Positions 1-6,229 of a DNA stretch of 7,246 nt are shown in pieces. Position numbers and translations under genes: made by a program. Source of the stretch: Crocinitomicaceae bacterium. GTDB taxonomy: Bacteria > Bacteroidota > Bacteroidia > Flavobacteriales_D > Crocinitomicaceae. The notes under the pieces are model-generated. The model did no database searches. It worked only from the letters and a program-made list of their open reading frames with translations, and was not told where the DNA came from. The stretch is from NCBI GenBank assembly GCA_015662935.1, contig DQTF01000175.1:1-7246 (forward strand). The letters run 5' to 3'. Every line of letters begins with the position of its first letter. Position 1 is the stretch's first letter.

Positions 1-504
1 AATGAATGATAAAAGAATATCCATCAAAGAATGGTGGACTTCATTCTCCAAAAACAAACTTGTTGCGTTAAAACCATCAAATTTCTTTTGATTTACATTT
101 AAACCAATTCCAATTACAGAACTCTTTATTTGACCAAAAGACAATTGGTTTTCAATAAGTACACCGGCAACTTTTGTACTGTCGATATAGATGTCATTGG
201 GCCATTTAATTTTAGCTTTTACATTCAGTTTATCTAGCAACTCTATCAAACTTAGAGAAACCAATTGTGTCAAAATGAACTGATTTTCTACTGACAGATT
301 GACGTTGTCTAAGAAAAATGAAAAAGTGAGGTTCTCACCAGCGTTAGTAGTCCATTCAGAACCTCTTTGTCCTTTTCCTAAAAATTGCTCGTCTGCCAAA
401 ACAACAGTCCCCGAAGTAATTTCTCTCTCTTTTACTAGATTGGCAATATAATTGTTCGTAGAATCAACAGATGCTAAACGTACTATTTTATTGCCTATTT
501 TCAT
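1..504 (-). CDS. birA: Biotin-[acetyl-CoA-carboxylase] ligase, N-terminal part (3' end outside window)
   Basis: This enzyme activates biotin with ATP to biotinyl-5'-AMP and transfers it to the acceptor lysine of biotin carboxyl carrier proteins in the cytoplasm. The minus-strand frame is open from ATG at 504-502 to the window edge, giving 168 residues. Visible motifs are STNNY (residues 15-19), the adenylate-binding loop GKGQRG (43-48, the GRGRRG-type motif), KWPND (100-104), KVAGVLIEN (111-119; K111 corresponds to the conserved ligase lysine) and IGIGLNVNQ (131-139). The protein begins directly with the catalytic domain and has no N-terminal helix-turn-helix, so it should be a monofunctional ligase and not a biotin-operon repressor like E. 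coli BirA. The small C-terminal domain lies off the window. It is divergent from rsfS. The family call is secure; only the C-terminus is unseen. Confidence 0.95.
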   Translation of the reverse strand, partial: MKIGNKIVRLASVDSTNNYIANLVKEREITSGTVVLADEQFLGKGQRGSEWTTNAGENLTFSFFLDNVNLSVENQFILTQLVSLSLIELLDKLNVKAKIKWPNDIYIDSTKVAGVLIENQLSFGQIKSSVIGIGLNVNQKKFDGFNATSLFLENEVHHSLMDILLSFI

Positions 505-530
505 TGGTTATTTTTAACAGTTGATAGTCG

Positions 531-538
531 TAAAAGTA
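531..538 (-). promoter_or_regulatory. Possible -7 element for birA
   Basis: On the minus strand this reads TACTTTTA, one base away from the Bacteroidota -7 consensus TAnnTTTG, and lies 26 bases before the birA start codon. No TTG or TTTG was found at the expected -33 spacing, and the region is very AT-rich, so the match may be chance. Confidence 0.25.
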
Positions 539-560
539 CTGTTTTATTTAAATTAAAGCT

Positions 561-568
561 TAGTTTTG
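561..568 (+). promoter_or_regulatory. Likely -7 element of the rsfS-ftsH-cdsA operon promoter
   Basis: TAGTTTTG matches the Bacteroidota sigma-A -7 consensus TAnnTTTG at every fixed position and lies 19 bases before the rsfS ATG. This implies a short leader of roughly 10-15 nt. A clear -33 TTG/TTTG at about 19-bp spacing is not visible, so the call rests on the -7 match and its placement in the divergent gap. Confidence 0.5.
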
Positions 569-587
569 TACTAGCGAAAAACACTAC

Positions 588-965
588 ATGAATAAAAATA
601 TAGAGAACAATGAATCGCAGCAATTATGCGATACAATTGTGGAAGGAATGCAAGAGAATAAAGCGAATGATATTGTCGTTTTAGATTTAAGAGAACTTGA
701 CAGCGCAGTTTGCGATTTTTTTGTGATTTGCTCAGGTGACTCGTCAACTCAAGTGGATGGTATTTGTTCTGCAGTTGAAAAACACACGAGAGAAACGCTT
801 GGAGAAAAACCATACCGAATTGAAGGAAAAAACAACAGTGAATGGATCCTTATGGATTACATTAGCGTTGTTGCGCATGTTTTCTATAAAGAAACGCGAA
901 CATTCTACGATATCGAAGACTTATGGGCAGATGGAACACGAACAGATGTTCCAAACTTAAGCTAA
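588..965 (+). CDS. rsfS: Ribosomal silencing factor RsfS (YbeB/Iojap family)
   Basis: RsfS binds protein uL14 of the large ribosomal subunit and blocks joining of the subunits, lowering translation when nutrients run short. The 125-residue product has the usual length and the family's motif order: CDFFVICSG (residues 42-50), SSTQV (52-56), EG then W86, DY (90-91) with H97-V-F, and FYDIEDLW (106-113). The loop usually read as DYGDVVVH is DYISVVAH here; I take this as lineage variation. The ATG at 588 follows an A-rich stretch (GCGAAAAACACTAC) without a Shine-Dalgarno site, normal for Bacteroidota. It is the first gene of the operon, 20 bp before ftsH, and is divergent from birA. Confidence 0.95.
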   Translation: MNKNIENNESQQLCDTIVEGMQENKANDIVVLDLRELDSAVCDFFVICSGDSSTQVDGICSAVEKHTRETLGEKPYRIEGKNNSEWILMDYISVVAHVFYKETRTFYDIEDLWADGTRTDVPNLS

Positions 966-985
966 ACGAATTATAAAAAAACACA

Positions 986-3073
986 ATGGCTGACAACAAA
1001 AAGAAAAAAGGCAACCCATTTTCCATTTATTGGATTTATGGATTTATTGGATTAGCAATAATTGGCTTCTCATTATTTACAAACAACTCTGCAAACGTTC
1101 CTGTAAAATACGAGCAAACTTTCATTGATTTAGCAGAACAAGGTTTTGTTGAAGATGTAAAAATGGTCAATAAAGTAAGGGTTGATTTCAAATTGAATGG
1201 AGAAGGTGCAAAATTTATCAAAGGCACTGAAGACGAGGAATATTCAGCGATGAAAGAAATGCTGAACAGAGGAAACAGATTAGGTAGTAAACAAAAATTT
1301 TCTGTTGAAATATTTGATGCAGGAGAATTTTCTTCACGCGTCAATATTCTCAACGAAAAACTCAAAGCTGAAGGTAAAAACCCTGTAAAAATGGTTCCTG
1401 TCCAAGAGGTTGATTACATCGGTCAATTGATTGCTTTCTTATTGCCAATCGTCATTCTATTAGCTATTTTCATGTTCGTTATGCGTCGCATGGGCGGAGG
1501 AGCTGGTGGTGGAGGCGGTCAGATTTTCAACATCGGTAAATCAAAAGCGAAATTGTATGAGAATGGTAAAACAACCAATATTACTTTTGATGACGTAGCA
1601 GGACTAGAAGGTGCAAAAGAAGAAGTGCAAGAGATTGTAGAATTCTTGAAGAACTCTAAAAAATATACTGATTTAGGTGCGAAAATTCCAAAAGGAGCTT
1701 TACTCGTAGGCCCTCCAGGAACAGGTAAAACCTTGTTAGCGAAAGCAGTAGCTGGTGAAGCTAAAGTCCCTTTCTTCTCTTTATCAGGTTCGGATTTTGT
1801 GGAAATGTTTGTGGGAGTTGGCGCCTCGAGAGTCAGAGATTTATTCAAACAAGCAAAAGAAAAATCTCCTTCTATCATCTTTATTGATGAGATCGATGCC
1901 ATTGGACGAGCGAGAGGCAAAAACAATGGACTTGGTTCGAATGATGAACGCGAAAACACATTGAATCAATTGTTAACAGAAATGGATGGTTTCGGAACCA
2001 ATTCTGGAGTCATTATTCTTGCTGCAACCAACAGAGCAGATGTTTTAGATAAAGCATTGACAAGAGCTGGACGTTTTGATAGACAGATTTATGTGGACAT
2101 GCCTGACTTGAATGAAAGAAGAGAAATATTTGATGTCCACCTGAAGCCAATTAAACTGGAAGAAGGAATTGACGTCGATTTTTTATCAAGACAAACACCT
2201 GGATTCTCTGGAGCAGACATTGCTAATCTGTGTAATGAAGCAGCACTAATTGCAGCAAGAAAAGGAAAGAAACACGTTCAGAAACAAGATTTCTTAGATG
2301 CTGTTGATAGAATCATTGGTGGTCTTGAAAAGAAAAATAAAATCATTACTCCTCAGGAGAAGAAATCAATTGCATTTCATGAAGCTGGACACGCAACGAT
2401 TTCTTGGATGCTAGAACATGCGAATCCTTTAGTTAAAGTAACTATTGTTCCTCGTGGACAATCACTAGGAGCTGCCTGGTATCTTCCTGAAGAAAGAATG
2501 ATTACTACAACTGAGCAAATATTGGATGATATCTGTAGTGCTTTAGGTGGAAGAGCTGCGGAGCAAATTACTTTTGGTAAAATTTCTACAGGAGCTTTAA
2601 GCGATTTAGAAAAAATCACCAAACAAGCATATGCAATGGTATCTATATATGGTCTGAATGAAAAGGTGGGGAATATTTCTTACTACGATCCAAATGGCAA
2701 CCAATTCACCAAACCATATTCTGAAGCAACTGCAATGATTATTGATCAAGAAGTTAGTAAACTAATTGAAGAGCAATATCAAAGAGCATTACGTATTCTT
2801 ACTGAGAATCAAGAGAAACTAGGTTTGTTAGCAGAAAAATTACTCGAAAAAGAAGTTATTTTTAAGGAAGACTTAATTGCTGTTTTCGGAAAGAGAATCT
2901 GGGACAAAGAACCAATCGAGGAGCCAATTGCTAAAAAAGAAGAGGTTGATGTAAAAATTGTTGATGAGCAAGAAGCAACGGAAGAAAAGAACGAAGCAAC
3001 AGAAAATGGGATTGATACAGAAACTAAAGAGCAAGTGGATAATGCTTCGGACGAAACTAGTCCCGGAGTCTAA
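986..3073 (+). CDS. ftsH: ATP-dependent zinc metalloprotease FtsH
   Basis: FtsH is a hexameric inner-membrane AAA+ protease that pulls out and degrades misassembled membrane proteins and selected cytosolic regulators. The 695-residue product shows an N-terminal membrane segment (about 13-32), an extracytoplasmic domain (about 33-143), a second membrane segment (about 145-167) and a Gly-rich linker (169-178). The AAA+ domain follows: Walker A GPPGTGKT (242-249), pore-loop FVG (275-277), Walker B IIFIDE (297-302), and the second region of homology ending GRFDR with arginine fingers R363 and R366. The protease domain has zinc motif HEAGH (465-469) and D540 in LSDLEKIT as the likely third zinc ligand. 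All catalytic residues are present, so it should be active. After about residue 640 it ends in an acidic Glu/Asp/Lys-rich tail unlikely to fold. It lies 20 bp after rsfS, and its 3' end overlaps the next gene. Confidence 0.98.
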   Translation: MADNKKKKGNPFSIYWIYGFIGLAIIGFSLFTNNSANVPVKYEQTFIDLAEQGFVEDVKMVNKVRVDFKLNGEGAKFIKGTEDEEYSAMKEMLNRGNRLGSKQKFSVEIFDAGEFSSRVNILNEKLKAEGKNPVKMVPVQEVDYIGQLIAFLLPIVILLAIFMFVMRRMGGGAGGGGGQIFNIGKSKAKLYENGKTTNITFDDVAGLEGAKEEVQEIVEFLKNSKKYTDLGAKIPKGALLVGPPGTGKTLLAKAVAGEAKVPFFSLSGSDFVEMFVGVGASRVRDLFKQAKEKSPSIIFIDEIDAIGRARGKNNGLGSNDERENTLNQLLTEMDGFGTNSGVIILAATNRADVLDKALTRAGRFDRQIYVDMPDLNERREIFDVHLKPIKLEEGIDVDFLSRQTPGFSGADIANLCNEAALIAARKGKKHVQKQDFLDAVDRIIGGLEKKNKIITPQEKKSIAFHEAGHATISWMLEHANPLVKVTIVPRGQSLGAAWYLPEERMITTTEQILDDICSALGGRAAEQITFGKISTGALSDLEKITKQAYAMVSIYGLNEKVGNISYYDPNGNQFTKPYSEATAMIIDQEVSKLIEEQYQRALRILTENQEKLGLLAEKLLEKEVIFKEDLIAVFGKRIWDKEPIEEPIAKKEEVDVKIVDEQEATEEKNEATENGIDTETKEQVDNASDETSPGV

Positions 3074-3269
3074 AATCGTAACCGTTTATCAAGGAACTGA
3101 CGAATATTCTGCCCGTATTTTCAAATTAAAATTGGAAGACGAAGGAATTAAAGTTCAACTGATAGATGAAAGGGATTCGTCCTACAATGCATTTGGTTAT
3201 GTATATTTAAAAGTTCTGAAAGAGAATGAACAACTGGCAAAACAAATAATTGGTCATACGAATGAATAA
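3042..3269 (+). CDS. Small DUF2007-like protein (putative signal-transducing protein family)
   Basis: This is a 75-residue cytoplasmic protein with no signal peptide or membrane segment. Its body fits the DUF2007 pattern: a first strand IVTVYQGTDE (residues 12-21), a helix SARIFKLKLEDEGI (23-36), then VQLIDE and a final strand and helix YVYLKVLKENEQLAKQII (53-70). The biochemical role of the family is unknown; the 'signal transducing' label is only a family name. I chose ATG 3042 because it puts the conserved domain about 12 residues from the start. The frame is open further upstream, with ATGs at 2958, 2964 and 3006, but those would add a Lys-rich stretch lying wholly inside the ftsH tail. 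The gene overlaps ftsH by 32 bp and cdsA by 8 bp, which suggests coupled translation. Confidence 0.82.
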   Translation: MLRTKLVPESKIVTVYQGTDEYSARIFKLKLEDEGIKVQLIDERDSSYNAFGYVYLKVLKENEQLAKQIIGHTNE

Positions 3270-4077
3270 CATCCTTGTACGTACATTATCAGGAGCTGTA
3301 TTTGTTTCCATCGTGCTTTTACCATTATGGTTTGCAAAAGAAGCAGCGGTATTTATTTTTGCTGGTTTTGCGTTACTAGGCCTAATTGAATTCTACAAGT
3401 TATTTGACAAAAACGAACAAGTATCCATCAATTGGAAATTCGCCTCCTTTATCGGGTTTTTAATATTCGGAATTGCGACAGCAGTGATTTTTCGACAAGT
3501 GATTGCTATTGCTATTCTGTTAGTCATACCTTTACTTTTTATCTTATTTGCATCAGAAATCTGGAGAAAGAAATCCAATCCGCTCCTCAATATAAGCGTA
3601 TTAGGACTAGGTCTTTTCTATGTCATCGTACCTTTTGCCTTGATTGAATTTATCATTTACAGTGACACCAACTACTTCCCTCTTCTTGCTGGAATGTTTC
3701 TAATCACTTGGATGAATGACACTTTTGCCTTCCTTTCAGGTAAATTCTTTGGCAAAACAAAATTAATCGAAAGAATTTCTCCCAATAAGACGTGGGAAGG
3801 TACAATTGGAGGAGTCTTCTTCGCTCTTATAGCTGGAATCGTAATTGGTTCTTTCTTCGACCCTGAAAGATTCTACTTTTGGATAGTTGCACCTCTAATC
3901 ATTGCTCCTTGCTCCATCATTGGAGACTTATTAGAATCTGTTTTCAAAAGAAGTGCAAATGTAAAAGACTCAGGAAATATTATGCCTGGACACGGAGGTA
4001 TTTTAGATCGATTCGATGCTACATTATTTACGGTTCCTTTCTTTCTCGTATGGATTTATGCCTATCAATTGTTTTAA
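3262..4077 (+). CDS. cdsA: Phosphatidate cytidylyltransferase (CDP-diacylglycerol synthase)
   Basis: CdsA converts phosphatidic acid and CTP to CDP-diacylglycerol and pyrophosphate in the inner membrane, the precursor of all major phospholipids. The 271-residue product is largely hydrophobic, with about seven or eight membrane segments. It carries SPNKTWEG (residues 173-180) and the full C-terminal family signature at 226-252: SVFKR, then KDSGNI, then PGHGGILDRFD, including the acidic residues needed for metal binding. I start it at ATG 3262 (MNNILVRTLSG). A TTG at 3250 in the same frame would add four residues but is less likely. The start overlaps the end of the preceding gene by 8 bp. It is the last gene of the operon, and its stop overlaps the stop of the convergent kinase gene. 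Confidence 0.97.
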   Translation: MNNILVRTLSGAVFVSIVLLPLWFAKEAAVFIFAGFALLGLIEFYKLFDKNEQVSINWKFASFIGFLIFGIATAVIFRQVIAIAILLVIPLLFILFASEIWRKKSNPLLNISVLGLGLFYVIVPFALIEFIIYSDTNYFPLLAGMFLITWMNDTFAFLSGKFFGKTKLIERISPNKTWEGTIGGVFFALIAGIVIGSFFDPERFYFWIVAPLIIAPCSIIGDLLESVFKRSANVKDSGNIMPGHGGILDRFDATLFTVPFFLVWIYAYQLF

Positions 4078-5804
4078 ATTTCAAATTCACACCGAATCGT
4101 GGTTCCTTTGTCAGAACTATCAATTGAGAAGGAAGCTTCTGCTTCTTCACACCTTTTCTTCATATTATACAATCCGTTCCCTTGTGACTTAATAGAAGTA
4201 TCAAATCCTACCCCATTATCAGTTACCTCGACAATCATTCTATTATTGATTTGAGAAAAAATTATTTTCACTTCCGATGCTTTTGCATATTTAACAACAT
4301 TCTGCAAAGCTTCTTGCACCATTCGATATAAATTAAGCATCCTTGTCGCTGTCAAGATTATATTTCCCTCCAAAGAATCAATTACATCGACAGTTATAGT
4401 TCCAGGAATATGTAGTTTTAACTCATTAATTTTGGTGATTAAATCGGAGTGATTCCCTCCATCATTTTTCATTGCCCAAATCGTACTTCTTAATTCTTTC
4501 ATCGTAGAACGACCAAAATTACTGATTTTTTCTAAACGATTCTTTGCCTCCTCTTTCTTTTCAACAAATACTAAATTATCAACAGAGCTAATCATAAAAG
4601 TCAATTGTGAGCCAATGTTATCATGTAATTCTCTGCTAATTCGTAATTTCTCTTCTATGAATTCTTTCTCAAAGTTTGCCTTTTCTATCTCTTTCTCGAA
4701 CTGAATTTTTGCAAGTTCTTCTTTTTTACGCCTTCTTAAATGAGAAAAGAACCAGAAACCAACGGCTAATGCAAGTACAAAAGCAACAAGTATTAAATAA
4801 ATGCCATTCTTTTGCTGGAGCATTTTGATATTTTGCTCTGCAATTTGTTGTTCTTTATTGGCAACATCAAATTCCTCTTCAAGAGTTGCTATAGTATTGT
4901 TTGTTTCTACCGTGAGAATGCTATCATTATGTACTTTCAGCAACTTAAAGTAGAACAATGCTTGATCTGTATCATTTTTGGATTCATGTAACTCAGATAA
5001 TCGTTCAAGGCAAAATTTAATGAGGTTTTGGAAATTGGTTTTTTTGGCTAGATCGAGAGATTGAGAATAATATTTTATGGCACTATCTGCCACTTTCATA
5101 TCGTAATACAAATCCGCTCTGTACGCTAAGTTATCTGCCCAATTCATGTCATTATTTTCTTTTCTTCGATATTCATCGCTTTGCCTGAGAGCTTCGAAAG
5201 CTTTATCGTACATCTTTTTTTGACTATAAACGACAGCGATATTGTTCAAATCGTATGGGATAGCATGAGTCAGGTTGTATTTCTTCGCAACAACCAACGC
5301 ACTTTGATGGTAAAATAATGCGCTATCTAAATCAGGTATCATCTTTTGAAGAACACCATAATTGTTATAAATTTTTTCATTTAACCCTCCCAATTCATGC
5401 TTTTTACCCAAAGAAATTGCCTTTCTAAAATACTCCAATCCTTTATTTAAATCAATATCCTTAATAACATATCCTAAGTCAGCATACGATTCAGCCAAGC
5501 CAATAAAATCATTGATTTCTTTATAATAATTGGAAGAGATAATTGTACTTGCATATGCTTTCTCTGACTCTTTTAAATAGGAATACACAATCGCCAATTT
5601 TGAATGAGAAACTGCCATTCCTTTTCTGTATGCAATGGATGCAGCATCTGAAATGTTTTTGAGTAAAATACTTTTACTTCCTTCCAGATTTTTAATTAAT
5701 TCTTTAAAAACCATCTGATTATTAACCTTATCAATAGACTGAATGGATTGAGGCGAGCCAAACAAGGAAAATAATAAGAGAAATACGGTTAAAATTAATT
5801 TCAT
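4074..5804 (-). CDS. TPR-containing membrane sensor histidine kinase (HisKA_3 / HATPase_c)
   Basis: This 576-residue protein should sense a signal outside the cytoplasmic membrane and pass phosphate to a response regulator, probably a LuxR/NarL-type one, since that is the usual partner of HisKA_3 kinases. In order it has a signal peptide (about 1-19), a helical sensor region of degenerate tetratricopeptide repeats (about 60-290, e.g. KGLEYFRKAISLGKKH at 121-136 and SAIKYYSQSLDLAKK at 241-255), one membrane segment (about 335-355), a charged coiled coil (357-388), and the HisKA_3 motif RELHD (391-395) with phospho-acceptor H394. The ATPase domain follows: N-box QEALQNVVKYAKA (497-509), DNGVGFD (529-535), GNGLYNMKKR (542-551) and GTT (567-569). 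All key residues are present. No response regulator adjoins it. It converges on cdsA with a 4-bp overlap and is divergent from the small Cys-rich gene. Its signal is unknown. Confidence 0.93.
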   Translation of the reverse strand: MKLILTVFLLLFSLFGSPQSIQSIDKVNNQMVFKELIKNLEGSKSILLKNISDAASIAYRKGMAVSHSKLAIVYSYLKESEKAYASTIISSNYYKEINDFIGLAESYADLGYVIKDIDLNKGLEYFRKAISLGKKHELGGLNEKIYNNYGVLQKMIPDLDSALFYHQSALVVAKKYNLTHAIPYDLNNIAVVYSQKKMYDKAFEALRQSDEYRRKENNDMNWADNLAYRADLYYDMKVADSAIKYYSQSLDLAKKTNFQNLIKFCLERLSELHESKNDTDQALFYFKLLKVHNDSILTVETNNTIATLEEEFDVANKEQQIAEQNIKMLQQKNGIYLILVAFVLALAVGFWFFSHLRRRKKEELAKIQFEKEIEKANFEKEFIEEKLRISRELHDNIGSQLTFMISSVDNLVFVEKKEEAKNRLEKISNFGRSTMKELRSTIWAMKNDGGNHSDLITKINELKLHIPGTITVDVIDSLEGNIILTATRMLNLYRMVQEALQNVVKYAKASEVKIIFSQINNRMIVEVTDNGVGFDTSIKSQGNGLYNMKKRCEEAEASFSIDSSDKGTTIRCEFEI

Positions 5805-5851
5805 TAAAATTTTAAAACTTAAATATATGTTAAATCCCTAAAACAATAGTG

Positions 5852-5865
5852 TGAAAATTTTTTCA
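5852..5865. repeat. Short perfect inverted repeat in the divergent kinase / Cys-rich gene region
   Basis: TGAAAA-TT-TTTTCA is a 14-bp dyad with 6-bp arms, lying between the two divergent starts. It could be a regulator binding site, but the region is so AT-rich that chance is a reasonable explanation. It is followed on neither strand by a GC-rich stem, so it is not a terminator. Confidence 0.3.
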
Positions 5866-5873
5866 AAAGGTAT

Positions 5874-5881
5874 TATAATTG
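5874..5881 (+). promoter_or_regulatory. Possible -7 element for the small Cys-rich gene
   Basis: TATAATTG differs from the Bacteroidota -7 consensus TAnnTTTG at one fixed base and lies 30 bases before the ATG at 5912. A matching -33 TTG was not found. The 107-bp gap at 5805-5911 must hold promoters for both divergent genes and contains nothing else I can name apart from the dyad at 5852-5865. Confidence 0.35.
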
Positions 5882-5911
5882 TAAATTAGTAAAAAATTAT
5901 AAAACACGAAT

Positions 5912-6181
5912 ATGAAAAAAGTATTTTTAACACTTACATTGATGTTATTTGTTGGTTCTTATGGATCAACTGTTGTAGCTCAAACTTCAGCTGACACACA
6001 AACAGCAACTATCATTAAGAAAGACGACGATAAGAAAAAGAAGAAATCAAAGAAGAAAGCTTGCTGTTCTGCAGATAAAGCTTCTGCAAAGAAAGGTTCT
6101 TGTTCATCTCACGCGACTGCAACAGGTTCTGCTGCTACAACGACAAAGAAAAAGTCTTGTTGTGCTAAAAAAGGACACTAG
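5912..6181 (+). CDS. Small exported Lys/Cys-rich protein of unknown function
   Basis: I do not recognise a named family. The 89-residue product starts with a clear signal peptide (Lys-Lys at 2-3, hydrophobic core 4-15, likely cleavage after VVA at residue 23, leaving Gln24 first), so it should act outside the cytoplasm. The mature part of about 66 residues has a lysine block (36-49, with three Asp inside), then five cysteines as CC (51-52), C64 and CC (83-84), with His67 and a C-terminal His89. The CC-containing segments resemble each other (KKACCSADK and KKSCCAKKG), suggesting an internal duplication. The rest is Ala/Ser/Thr/Lys and probably disordered. Cys and His at this density suggest metal binding or disulfide cross-linking; that is inference. 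ATG 5912 follows an A-rich leader. It is monocistronic, with its own terminator. Confidence 0.8.
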   Translation: MKKVFLTLTLMLFVGSYGSTVVAQTSADTQTATIIKKDDDKKKKKSKKKACCSADKASAKKGSCSSHATATGSAATTTKKKSCCAKKGH

Positions 6182-6197
6182 AATTTTATTCTATTTC

Positions 6198-6229
6198 AAA
6201 GCCGTTTCTTTTTCGAAACGGCTTTTTTT
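6198..6229 (+). terminator. Intrinsic terminator after the Cys-rich gene
   Basis: An 11-bp perfect stem, AAAGCCGTTTC (6198-6208) with GAAACGGCTTT (6215-6225), closes a 6-base loop and runs into a T tract to 6229. It begins 16 bases after the stop codon at 6181. On the minus strand the hairpin follows the glycosyltransferase stop at 6228, but only TTT comes after it there, so termination in that direction would be weaker. Confidence 0.92.

Noticed and set aside
1519..1959. Long open frame on the minus strand inside ftsH (146 codons).
   Set aside because: It lies antisense to the strongly conserved AAA+ domain and shows no domain or start context; a shadow of ftsH codon use.
3250..3261. TTG at 3250 as the start of cdsA.
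   Set aside because: The ATG at 3262 gives a typical N-terminus and a short overlap with the upstream gene; the four extra residues add nothing recognisable.
4062..4126. Direct repeat CTATCAATTG at 4062-4071 and 4117-4126.
   Set aside because: Ten bases, in the coding ends of two unrelated genes, with no third copy seen; best explained by chance in AT-rich DNA.
5841..5867. Possible kinase promoter on the minus strand: TTTG (5867-5864) followed by TATTGTTT (5848-5841).
   Set aside because: The spacing of 15 bases is shorter than usual for Bacteroidota, and the second box matches only two of the four bases in the TTTG part of the -7 consensus.
6017..6058. Purine-rich lysine tract in the small exported gene as a possible assembly artefact or slippage site.
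   Set aside because: The frame stays intact through it and both flanking cysteine segments are in the same frame, with mixed AAA/AAG codons and no long homopolymer.
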